DNA from: Chiayiivirga sp.
GTDB lineage: Bacteria; Pseudomonadota; Gammaproteobacteria; Xanthomonadales; Xanthomonadaceae
Length of the DNA stretch: 64,000 bases
Assembly (NCBI GenBank): GCA_022647565.1
Contig: JALCLA010000002.1
Location: 310,001 to 374,000, forward strand
Direction of reading: 5' to 3'
Positions 40,522-48,682 of the stretch are shown piece by piece. The translations under genes were made by a program, and so were the position numbers. The number at the start of each line of letters is the position of its first letter. Within the stretch, counting starts at the first letter, position 1. The notes below the pieces were generated by a model, which was not told the origin of the DNA, made no database searches, and was given only the letters and a program-made list of their open reading frames with translations.

Positions 40522-40536
40522 AGTCGGAGATCACCC

Positions 40537-40767
40537 ATGGCCGTGATGATCCAGATTCGCAATGTGCCCGACAGCATCCACCGCATCTTCAAGGCCCGTT
40601 CGGCGCTGGCCGGGAAAAGCCTGAGTGATTTCCTGCTCGATGAACTGGCCGCGATTGCAGCGCTGCCTTCGTCGGCGGAGTTGCGTGAGCGTCTGGCGGC
40701 TGCCGAACCGTTTGCCATGAAGAAGTCGTCCGCCCAGCTCATTCGTCGCGAGCGCGATGCGGCGTGA
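40537..40767 (+). CDS. FitA/VapB-like ribbon-helix-helix antitoxin
   Basis: A 76-residue protein. The N-terminal MIQIRNVPDSIHRIFKARSA is the DNA-binding beta strand and first helix of an RHH/Arc fold, completed by LAGKSLSDFLLDELAAIA. The C-terminal part (ELRERLAAAEPFAMKKSSAQ) would wrap around the toxin. CGGAGA at 40525-40530 is the RBS for ATG 40537. The stop overlaps the PIN toxin start. It is probably an autorepressor acting on the palindromes just upstream. Confidence 0.82.
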   Translation: MAVMIQIRNVPDSIHRIFKARSALAGKSLSDFLLDELAAIAALPSSAELRERLAAAEPFAMKKSSAQLIRRERDAA

Positions 40768-41162
40768 GTCGCCTGATCGTCGTCGATGCTTCCGTGGTGG
40801 TCGATCTGCTGGCGCGGTTTCGCCCGCAGCCGATCGAAGCCCTGTTGTGGGCGGCTGACACGCATCTGGCGGCACCGGAGTTGCTCGATGTCGAAGTGCT
40901 GAGCGCACTGCGCAAACTCGACCGTAGTGGCGCGATTCCGTCCGGCAGAAGTGCCGAACTACCGCAACAACTGCGCGCCCTGCGCATCCGCAAGTATCGC
41001 CATGACCTCCTGCTCGATGGCGTGTGGGCCTTGCGCGACAACCTGAGCACCTACGATGCCTGTTACGTCGCGCTGGCGCGCCTGCTGGATGCGCCACTGG
41101 CGACGCGGGATGCGCGACTGGCGCGCGCGCCGGCGCTCGGCATCGAGGTCCTCGTGCCGTGA
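40764..41162 (+). CDS. vapC: VapC-family PIN-domain ribonuclease toxin
   Basis: A 132-residue complete PIN nuclease. The catalytic acids are visible: Asp in RLIVVDASVVVDLL, Glu in LLDVEVLSALRKL, Asp in STYDACYVALARLL and Asp in LATRDARLARAP. VapC toxins cleave tRNA or rRNA when not bound by the antitoxin. Its GTG 4-bp overlap with TPR copy 3 puts a toxin stop codon inside the start of an array gene. Together with the RHH gene this is a full type II TA pair with its own candidate operator, inserted in the array. Confidence 0.87.
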   Translation: MSRLIVVDASVVVDLLARFRPQPIEALLWAADTHLAAPELLDVEVLSALRKLDRSGAIPSGRSAELPQQLRALRIRKYRHDLLLDGVWALRDNLSTYDACYVALARLLDAPLATRDARLARAPALGIEVLVP

Positions 41163-43051
41163 ACCTGCTGGCCGAACTCAAACGCCGCAACGTCATCCGC
41201 ATGGCCGGCTTGTACCTGGTCGGCGCGTGGCTGGCGGTGCAGGTGGCGGCAACGTTGCTGCCGGTGTTCGAAGCGCCGGCGTGGGTGATGAAGGCACTGG
41301 TGGTGCTGCTGGCGATCGGGTTTCTTGCCGCGCTGGTGTTCGCCTGGGTATTCGAGCTCACGCCGGAAGGTTTGAAGCGCGATGGCGAGGTGCCGGTGGC
41401 CGAGTCGATCGCGCCGCAGACGGCGCGGCGGCTCGACCGCGGCATCATCGTGGTGCTGCTGCTGGCGTTGGGATTCTTCGCCTTCGATCGCTTCGTGTTG
41501 GCACCGCAGCGCGAGGCGGTGCTGGTCGCAAACGCGGCGAAGTCGGCCCAGGCCATTCCGGCCAGTCCACCGCCCGCGCCCGCGGCAACGCCGCCCGTCT
41601 CGCAACAGGCTTCCATCGCCGTGCTCGCTTTCGCCAACATGAGCACCGATGCCGAGAATGGCTATTTCGCCGATGGCATTTCGGAGGAATTGCTCAACGT
41701 GCTGGCCGACGTGGACGGGCTGAAAGTGGCCTCGCGCACCTCGGCCTTCTCGTTCAAGGGCAAGGACACGCCGATCCCGGAGATCGCCCGCCAGCTCGGC
41801 GTCGCGTACGTGCTGGAAGGCTCGGTGCGCCGGCAAGACCAGCGCGTGCGCATCACCGCGCAGCTGATCCACGCCGGCGGCGATGAGCACGTCTGGACGG
41901 AAAGCTACGACCGCGAGCTGACCGACATATTCCAGGTACAGGAAGAAATCGCCCGCGCCATCACCGGCGAGTTGGAAGGCATCCTCGGCAAGCGCCAGGT
42001 CTCGGTCACCGCTTCCACCGGCAATATGGAGGCCTACCAGGCCTTCCTGCGGGGCCGGGCGCGTTTCAATCGCCGCGACGAGTTGCTGGAAGCCATCCAG
42101 GACCTTTCCCTGGCCGTCACGCAGGATCCGCAGTTCGCCGAAGCGTGGACTTATCTGGCGGCCACTTGGTTTGTGGCCCCCGGCTACCATGTCGACGCTG
42201 AAGTTGAGGCTGTGCACGCCAAGGGGCAGATGCACAGCGCGCTGCAGCGCGCCGCCGCCCTCGCGCCGGAGCATCCGATGGTGCTGGCGCTCGAAGGACA
42301 GTGGCGCGCGCTGGACGCGGACCAGATCGGCGCGCTTGCCTTGCTAGAACGGGCTTCAGCGCTGAGCGTGCAGGACTCCAACCCGATGATGTGGCGCGGC
42401 ATGCTGCTGTTGCAGACCGGCTATGTCGACGAGGCCATCGCCGTGCTGGAGCAGGCGCGCAACATGGATCCGCTGGCCGGCATCAACAATGGCTACCTCG
42501 CCATCGCCTACCTGTCCGCCGGTCGCGACGCGCAAGCCGAAGCAACCGCACGTCGGGCCGAAGCGCTGGGTTGGGATCCGGCCATCTTCGTCTTCGCCTA
42601 CGATCTGGCCGTGCGCGGCAAACGCGAGCAGGCGTTGGCAATCTGGGACGAGTTCATCCCGGTGCCCGGATCCGAGGTGGAGGCGCAGCGCTTTGCCGCG
42701 ATCCGCCGTCTGCTGGTCGACGCGAGCGATGCCGACGCTCGCGCCACCTTGCGCAAGCTACCGCTGGAGGGCGCGATCGAGTACCTGATCATGAGCCGCG
42801 ACTACGACACGCTGCTCGAGATGACCGAACAACAGTTCGCACAGCGCGCCGTCTACCGCCGACAGTCCTTCTGGATGCGCATGGCGTGGCTGCCTTCCAC
42901 CCGCGAATTGCGCGAGAGCCCGCGCTTTCTTGCCTACGCCGAAAGTGCCGGCATCGCACGTCTGTGGCAAACGCGCGGCTGGCCGGATGGTTGCGTCCGC
43001 GTGCAAGCCGCCAGTGGCGGTCATCTGAACTGCAGCGGCATGCCGGAATGA
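41159..43051 (+). CDS. TolB-like/TPR membrane protein, array copy 3
   Basis: A 630-residue paralogue with GTG start inside the PIN toxin stop (GTGA). The head is NLLAELKRRNVIRMAGLYLV and, from the ninth codon on, nearly the same nucleotide sequence as copy 2. After a Pro/Ala linker the TolB-like domain (IAVLAFANMSTDAENGYFAD, LGVAYVLEGSVRRQDQRVRI) and TPR region (QRAAALAPEHPMVLALEGQ, AIAVLEQARNMDPLAGINNG) are clearly different from copy 2. The C-terminus ends with two cysteines (WPDGCVRV ... LNCSGMPE). The stop overlaps the following small ORF. Confidence 0.85.
   Translation: MNLLAELKRRNVIRMAGLYLVGAWLAVQVAATLLPVFEAPAWVMKALVVLLAIGFLAALVFAWVFELTPEGLKRDGEVPVAESIAPQTARRLDRGIIVVLLLALGFFAFDRFVLAPQREAVLVANAAKSAQAIPASPPPAPAATPPVSQQASIAVLAFANMSTDAENGYFADGISEELLNVLADVDGLKVASRTSAFSFKGKDTPIPEIARQLGVAYVLEGSVRRQDQRVRITAQLIHAGGDEHVWTESYDRELTDIFQVQEEIARAITGELEGILGKRQVSVTASTGNMEAYQAFLRGRARFNRRDELLEAIQDLSLAVTQDPQFAEAWTYLAATWFVAPGYHVDAEVEAVHAKGQMHSALQRAAALAPEHPMVLALEGQWRALDADQIGALALLERASALSVQDSNPMMWRGMLLLQTGYVDEAIAVLEQARNMDPLAGINNGYLAIAYLSAGRDAQAEATARRAEALGWDPAIFVFAYDLAVRGKREQALAIWDEFIPVPGSEVEAQRFAAIRRLLVDASDADARATLRKLPLEGAIEYLIMSRDYDTLLEMTEQQFAQRAVYRRQSFWMRMAWLPSTRELRESPRFLAYAESAGIARLWQTRGWPDGCVRVQAASGGHLNCSGMPE
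41183..41524 (+). repeat. Conserved TPR-family head, repeat unit 2
   Basis: This is the partner of the unit at 38704. The first mismatch is at 41398 (g against a at 38919), after 215 identical bases. Such identity at synonymous positions, next to strongly diverged 3' portions, points to gene conversion or recent segmental copying. Confidence 0.8.
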
Positions 43052-43149
43052 GCTTGCTCGCCTTGCTCAAGCGCCGCAAAGCGGTGCGCAAGATCGACGC
43101 CGATTCGGCGCGTGCGATCTGTGTTGACGTGGAGGGAGCAGGCGCATGA
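43048..43149 (+). CDS. Mini-ORF resembling a TPR-family head start
   Basis: A 33-residue ORF in the chain of overlaps: its ATG overlaps the copy 3 stop (ATGA) and its TGA overlaps the MFS start (ATGA). It begins SLLALLKRRKAVRK, similar to NLLAELKRRNVIRM of the TPR heads, then turns into unrelated KIDADSARAICVDVEGA. It could be a decayed sixth TPR copy, or a coupling peptide for the transporter. No known family. Confidence 0.4.
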   Translation: MSLLALLKRRKAVRKIDADSARAICVDVEGAGA

Positions 43150-44486
43150 CAGCGGCGGATTCGAGCGTCGTAGCCAACCCATCGATGCGGCCAAGCCTGG
43201 TGCGCTGGCGCATCCTCGGCCTGATCGTGGCCATCAGCCTGGTGTCCTACCTGCTGCGCGGCAATCTCTCGATCGCCGCGCCGACGATGATGGCCAACCT
43301 GCAACTCAGCGAAATCCAGTGGGGCTGGGTGATGGCGGCGTTTCCGCTGGGCTATGCGCTGTTCCAGTTTCCCGGCGGGGTATGGGGCGGCCGGGTTGGT
43401 CCACGCAAGGCGCTGATGCTGATCGCGCTGGCATGGGCGGCCCTGGTCGCGCTCACCGGCGCCGTTCCCTCGATCGACATGGCGCCGGCGTGGGCGATCC
43501 TGGTCAGCCTGGTTTGCGTGCAGTTCCTGGTCGGCGTTGCGCATGCGCCGGTGTTTCCGGTGGTGGCGGCGAGCATCGAGCGCTGGTTTCCGGTGGGAGG
43601 CTGGGCGCTGCCGAATGGATTGACCAGCAGCGGCCTGACCATCGGGCTGGCGCTCACAGCCTCAGCCTTGCCCTGGCTGATCGGCGCGTGTGGCTGGCGC
43701 GTCGCCTTCGTGCTGCTCGCGCCGTTCGGTTTCATGGTCGCGGCCGCATGGTGGTGGTACGCGCGCGATCGACCCGCACAGCATCCCGCGGCCAATGCGG
43801 CCGAAGTGGCGTTGATCTCGGCCGGACGCGATGCGGTCGAACTCGCGTCGCAACCCAACCCGCAGGGCCTGGCGTCGCCGTCCTGGCTGCGCGTGCTCAA
43901 GAACCGCGATGCGCTGCTGCTGACACTGAGCTACGCCTGCATGAACTTCGTGTTCTACGTGGTGTTCAGCTGGGGGTTCTACTACCTGGTGAAGGTGCGC
44001 GGATTCTCCGAGCAGGATGCGGGCTTCCTCACCTCGGCACAGTGGCTGGGCGCGGGCATCGGCGCGGCTCTGGGTGGCTGGAGCGGCGATCGGTTGTGTC
44101 GGCGGCTCGGCCTGCGTTGGGGTTGCCGCTGGCCAATCGCGATCGGCCTGCTGGCCTCGGCCGCACTGCTGCTCGGCGTGGCAATGCATCCGAGCGCCGA
44201 AGTGGCCGCGGCCATGCTGGGCTTGTGCTTCTTTTTCAACCAGAGCACGGAAGGCCCGTATTGGGCGACGGCCACGGCGATCGGTGGCCGTCATGCGGGT
44301 GCGGCGGGGGGACTGATGAACACCGGGGCCAACCTGATGGGGTTCGTCAACGCGCTGCTGCTGGCAGCCGTCGCCCAGGCCTTCGGCTGGACCTTGGCCA
44401 TCGCGATCGGCGCGGGTTTCGCCGTCGCGGGGGCGGTGCTGATCCTGTTCGTCCGGGCCGATTGCCAGGTGGCGCAGGCGGCCTGA
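43146..44486 (+). CDS. MFS transporter, ACS-like family
   Basis: A 446-residue major facilitator with 12 predicted helices in two halves. The first half starts ILGLIVAISLVSYLLRGNLS and has the loop motif FPGGVWGGRVGPRKALML. The second begins LLLTLSYACMNFVFYVVFSWG. The layout resembles the anion:cation symporter group (hexuronate, glucarate, phthalate transporters). It is embedded in the array, coupled by ATGA to the preceding mini-ORF and followed by a 134-bp gap before TPR copy 4. Substrate cannot be inferred; no catabolic genes are nearby. Confidence 0.82.
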   Translation: MTAADSSVVANPSMRPSLVRWRILGLIVAISLVSYLLRGNLSIAAPTMMANLQLSEIQWGWVMAAFPLGYALFQFPGGVWGGRVGPRKALMLIALAWAALVALTGAVPSIDMAPAWAILVSLVCVQFLVGVAHAPVFPVVAASIERWFPVGGWALPNGLTSSGLTIGLALTASALPWLIGACGWRVAFVLLAPFGFMVAAAWWWYARDRPAQHPAANAAEVALISAGRDAVELASQPNPQGLASPSWLRVLKNRDALLLTLSYACMNFVFYVVFSWGFYYLVKVRGFSEQDAGFLTSAQWLGAGIGAALGGWSGDRLCRRLGLRWGCRWPIAIGLLASAALLLGVAMHPSAEVAAAMLGLCFFFNQSTEGPYWATATAIGGRHAGAAGGLMNTGANLMGFVNALLLAAVAQAFGWTLAIAIGAGFAVAGAVLILFVRADCQVAQAA

Positions 44487-44620
44487 CGCGGCCCCGCCTT
44501 CGATCGCGACGCCGCAGCGACGCGCCAGCGGAGCGTGGTAGCGTACGTTGGCAATGTCGGGCTCCCGCCGCATGCCGCGCGACGGGCCACGGCCCCTACC
44601 CCAGCCTTCGAGTACCGGCG

Positions 44621-46789
44621 ATGACCGAACCCAAGACCCAGGGAGCTGACATCACCCCGAAGCGATCGAGCTTCCTGGCCGAACTCAAGCGTCGCAATGT
44701 GATCCGCATGGCCAGCCTGTACCTGGTGGGTGCCTGGCTGGCCACCCAGGTAGCCGGCACCGTGCTGCCGATCTTCGCGGCGCCGGACTGGATGGCGCGC
44801 GCCGTCGTGATCCTGCTTGCGATCGGCTTCATCCCCGCACTCGTGGTGTCCTGGGTGTTCGAGTTGACGCCGCAGGGATTGCGTCGCGAAGACGACCTGG
44901 TGGAGCGCAGGGCCGAGTACACGGGTGTTGATCGGCGCACGCGGCGGAGCGGAGATTCCGCCGAAGAGAGGCAGGCATCGGCGCGGACGGCGCGACGCCT
45001 GGACCGCAGCATCATCGTGGTGCTGCTGGTGGCGCTGGTCTACTTCGCGGTCGACAAGTACTTCTTCGGGTCGTCGTTCGGCGGCGCGACCACGGCGGAG
45101 ACAGCACAAGTGGCGTCGTCCTCGTCCCGCGACCTGATCGCGGTGCTGCCCTTCCGCAATCGCAGCGCGGAGGCCGGCGACGCGCTTTTCGTCGAAGGCA
45201 TCCACGACGACCTGCTCACCCAGTTGTCGAAGGTCGCCGGCTTCAAGGTGATCTCCCGCACCTCGATGATGCATTACATGGACAGCAAGCTCTCGATTCC
45301 TGAAATTGCGCAAGAGCTGGGCGCCGCCGTGGTGCTTGAAGGTGCGGTGCAACGCTCCGGCGACCAGGTTCGGGTCAACGTGCAGTTGATCGATGGCAGC
45401 ACCGACCTGCACCTGTGGGCCGAGATCTACGATCGCGCGCTCAGCACCGAAACCCTGTTCGAGATCCAGGCGGACATCGCCCAGGCCATCGCCGCAGCCA
45501 TGCAGGTGGTGTTGAGCTCGGCCGAAGCGAGCACGCTCGCCACCGGATCCACCCACGACCTGCAGGCCTACGAGGCGTTCCTGCAGGGCAAGTTGCTGGC
45601 GGCGCTGGATCGCGCCACGCCCGAGCGGATACAGGCCGCGATCCAGCACTTCGACCGTGCGATTGCGCTCGACCCGCAGTTTGCCGACGCCTGGTCGCGC
45701 AAGGTACGCGCGCAGTTGACCAGCTACTGGTACGGCTTCAGCGGCGCGTCGTCGAAGAATGCCGCCCTGGTGTCGATGGAGCAGGCACGCCGGCTGGCGC
45801 CGGAGGCGATCGAGACCTGGCTGGCCCAGGCCTATGTCTATTACTGGGGCGGTCGCGATTACGGCAGCGCCGAGGCAACCCTGGCGCGCGTCATCGAACG
45901 CGCTCCCGAACTGGCCGAGGCCTGGTATGCGCGTGGCCTGGTGGCACGCCGGGATGGACGCTTCAATGACTGCATCAAGGCGCTGCGGCACTCGCTGGGC
46001 CTCGACCCGCTCAACACCGACATCATGCTGGAGCTGGCCAACACCCTGCTCAGCCTCGGCCGCGATGACGAAGCCGCGCCGCTGCATGCGCGCCTGGTCG
46101 AACTGGGCCAGGACGCGCAGATGCACGGCCCGGAGAGCGAGATGATGCGTGGCAATGTCGAGGCGGCCTGGGCCACGGTAACAGGGCCGAACGAATACTA
46201 CGCCTCGCTGCCGTTCCAGATCGCCATGGCCAGCCGCGACCCGCGGCGTATCGAGCGCGCCCTGTCCACCGAGCTCTGGCCGGAACGCCTGCGTCCGTCG
46301 CCGGACTATCCGGAGCACTATGCGTTGGCGGAAGCCGAAGGCCTGCTGGCCATGGGCAAGACCAAGGCCGGCAAGCAACGCCTGGCCGAGATCAAGGCGC
46401 GCCTGGACCAGCTCGACAATCCGTATCCGGGCGGCTGGTCGTCCAGCGGCGGCTACTTCTACTATCCCTGCCAGCTGCCCGGGCTGATGGGCGACCTGGC
46501 CGGCGTGCGCGCGGCCGAAAAGGATTATCTCGAGAACGCACCCAAGGATGCATGGGCGGATGCCTCGCGCCGCACCGCGCTGGCCGTGGCCTTCGCGCGC
46601 GCCGGCGATTCCGCGCGTGCCCTGCATCATCTCGACGCGGTGGCGCAGATGGTCGGGCCATTCGCCTACGCCAGCCTGTCCACCATGCCCGGGCTGGATT
46701 CACTGCGCGAGGAGCCGCGCTTTCGCGCGATGAAGACCGCCTACGAACGCTGGAAGGCCGAGCGCGAGTCGGCGGCGGACAATACGTGA
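44621..46789 (+). CDS. TolB-like/TPR membrane protein, array copy 4
   Basis: A 722-residue, most divergent member. A 17-residue extension precedes FLAELKRRNVIRMASLYLVG. The membrane head has TQVAGTVLPIFAAPDWM and a charged insert (ERRAEYTGVDRRTRRSGDSAE) before the third helix. The TolB-like domain is LIAVLPFRNRSAEAGDALFV and AAVVLEGAVQRSGDQVRV, and the TPR region is the longest in the array. It ends with TMPGLDSLREEPRFRAMKTA, a common terminus for the wider family. The stop overlaps copy 5 (GTGA). Confidence 0.85.
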   Translation: MTEPKTQGADITPKRSSFLAELKRRNVIRMASLYLVGAWLATQVAGTVLPIFAAPDWMARAVVILLAIGFIPALVVSWVFELTPQGLRREDDLVERRAEYTGVDRRTRRSGDSAEERQASARTARRLDRSIIVVLLVALVYFAVDKYFFGSSFGGATTAETAQVASSSSRDLIAVLPFRNRSAEAGDALFVEGIHDDLLTQLSKVAGFKVISRTSMMHYMDSKLSIPEIAQELGAAVVLEGAVQRSGDQVRVNVQLIDGSTDLHLWAEIYDRALSTETLFEIQADIAQAIAAAMQVVLSSAEASTLATGSTHDLQAYEAFLQGKLLAALDRATPERIQAAIQHFDRAIALDPQFADAWSRKVRAQLTSYWYGFSGASSKNAALVSMEQARRLAPEAIETWLAQAYVYYWGGRDYGSAEATLARVIERAPELAEAWYARGLVARRDGRFNDCIKALRHSLGLDPLNTDIMLELANTLLSLGRDDEAAPLHARLVELGQDAQMHGPESEMMRGNVEAAWATVTGPNEYYASLPFQIAMASRDPRRIERALSTELWPERLRPSPDYPEHYALAEAEGLLAMGKTKAGKQRLAEIKARLDQLDNPYPGGWSSSGGYFYYPCQLPGLMGDLAGVRAAEKDYLENAPKDAWADASRRTALAVAFARAGDSARALHHLDAVAQMVGPFAYASLSTMPGLDSLREEPRFRAMKTAYERWKAERESAADNT

Positions 46790-48648
46790 GTCGTTTCCTC
46801 AGCGAGCTCAAGCGCCGCAACGTGATCCGCATGGCGGGTCTGTACATGGTCGCTTCGTGGCTGCTGGTGCAGGTGGGCGCGACCTTGCTGCCGGTGTTCG
46901 AGGCACCGATCTGGGTCATGCGGGTGCTGGTCGCGCTGCTCGCCATCGGCCTGGTGCCGGCGCTGGTGTTCGCCTGGGTGTTCGAGCTCACGCCCGACGG
47001 CCTGAAGCGCGATGCCGAGGTGCCGGCGGCGGAGTCGATCGCGCCGCAGACTGCGCAGCGCATGAATCGTGCCCTCATCGTGGTCCTGCTGCTGGCACTC
47101 GGCTATTTCACCCTGGACAAGTTCATTCTGACGCCGCCGCGCGAAGCGACCGGCACGATCACGGCAACGCACGCAGCGGAACCCGAAGCAGCGACGGCGG
47201 ACGGCCAATCCATCGCCGTGTTGCCGTTCGATGATCTCAGTCCGGAGAAGGACCAGTCCTACTTTTCCGACGGCATCGCCGAAGAGTTGATGGGTGCGCT
47301 GGCGCAGGTGCGCGGGTTGAAAGTGGCCGGGCGCGCTTCGTCCTCGTACTACAAGGACCGCAACCTGCCGCTGGCGGAACTCGGCAAGGCGCTGGCCGTG
47401 GCGACGGTGCTGGAAGGCTCGGTGCGCAAGCAAGGCGAACGCGTCCGCATCAGCGCGCGCCTGACCCGCGTGCGCGACCACCAGCAACTCTGGACCGACA
47501 GCTACGACGGCGATCTGCAGGACGTGTTCGCGCTGCAGGAGCGCATCGCGCGCAGCATCGCAGACAAGCTGCAACTGCTGCTCAGCGACAAGCAGCACGC
47601 ACAACTGGTCGATACCGGCACCGCCAATCCGGAGGCCTACCGGCTTTACCTGCAGGCGAGTTCGACCTTCAACCGGCGTGACCGCAACCGCTTCCACGAC
47701 GCGATCGAGGCCCTGCTGCGCGCGGTGGAACTCGACCCACGCTATGCCCGCGCCTATGCGCGCCTGGCCTCGATGTATGTGGTATTGCCTTCCTACACCG
47801 ACGCCGACCCCCGGCAATCGCATGAACACGTGGTGCGCTACGCCTACGAGGCGCTGGCGCTGGATGCCGATTCCGCAGAAGCCTGGGCCGCGCGCGGCGC
47901 CTCGTTGCGCAAGTTCCGCGACCAGCAGGTACCGGGCCGCGATGCCTTCGAACAGGCCGTGCGGATCGACCCGGACGATCCGAACGCCAGCTTCTGGTAC
48001 GGACTGACCCTGCTGAGCACGGGCTACCGGCGGCAGGGCACGGCGCAGATCGATCATGCCCTCGCGCTCGACCCGATGCTGCCCAATGCCTTGCGCTGGC
48101 GCGGCATGCTGTACCTGCAGGATGGCGACATCGCGAGCGCCGAACCATTGTTGCAGCGCGCCTATGACCTGGGACTGCTGAACACCGCCGGCGCGCTGGC
48201 CGATGTCGCCATGCTTCAGGGCCATCGCTCGAACTCCGAACGCCTGTGGGCGGACGGGAACCTGGGGCTGGATTTCAACATGTCGCGCGATGAACTGCTG
48301 CTCGTGCATAGCGGCATCTTTGGCGATGCGAACCGCAAACGCTTGGGCGTGACGGCGCTGCAGGACATCCTGGTCAGGCTCGGGAAGGACCGCGCCTTGC
48401 CGTCGACAGCGCTGTACCTGTTCCGGCTGGATGAGCCAAGCATGGGGCTGGCGGTGCTGCGCGAACGCCAGATGGGCGACAACATCGATTCGATGAACTG
48501 GATCTGGACTCGCCAGGGCGCGGCTATCCGTGCGTTACCCGAATTCGACGCCTTCCTGCGCGACTTCCGCCTGCCCGAACTCTGGGACAAATACGGCGCG
48601 CCAGACGCCTGTCGCAAGCTCGACGACGTCTGGCGCTGCTCACCCTGA
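46786..48648 (+). CDS. TolB-like/TPR membrane protein, array copy 5
   Basis: A 620-residue last member of the array, GTG start coupled to copy 4. The head reads SRFLSELKRRNVIRMAGLYM, the TolB-like domain IAVLPFDDLSPEKDQSYFSD and ATVLEGSVRKQGERVRISAR. The body and C-terminus (AIRALPEFDAFLRDFRLPEL, WDKYGAPDAC) resemble copy 1 at the other end of the array more than its neighbours. It ends 34 bp from the convergent diguanylate cyclase gene; no clear terminator hairpin with T-tract lies between them. Confidence 0.85.
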   Translation: MSRFLSELKRRNVIRMAGLYMVASWLLVQVGATLLPVFEAPIWVMRVLVALLAIGLVPALVFAWVFELTPDGLKRDAEVPAAESIAPQTAQRMNRALIVVLLLALGYFTLDKFILTPPREATGTITATHAAEPEAATADGQSIAVLPFDDLSPEKDQSYFSDGIAEELMGALAQVRGLKVAGRASSSYYKDRNLPLAELGKALAVATVLEGSVRKQGERVRISARLTRVRDHQQLWTDSYDGDLQDVFALQERIARSIADKLQLLLSDKQHAQLVDTGTANPEAYRLYLQASSTFNRRDRNRFHDAIEALLRAVELDPRYARAYARLASMYVVLPSYTDADPRQSHEHVVRYAYEALALDADSAEAWAARGASLRKFRDQQVPGRDAFEQAVRIDPDDPNASFWYGLTLLSTGYRRQGTAQIDHALALDPMLPNALRWRGMLYLQDGDIASAEPLLQRAYDLGLLNTAGALADVAMLQGHRSNSERLWADGNLGLDFNMSRDELLLVHSGIFGDANRKRLGVTALQDILVRLGKDRALPSTALYLFRLDEPSMGLAVLRERQMGDNIDSMNWIWTRQGAAIRALPEFDAFLRDFRLPELWDKYGAPDACRKLDDVWRCSP

Positions 48649-48682
48649 ATCGCGTGGGCGCAGGCGCGTCACCGGGGGTGGC

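Noticed and set aside
31794-48648. Prophage or integrative element as origin of the array
   Set aside because: No integrase, phage structural gene, transposase or attachment duplication is visible at the borders.
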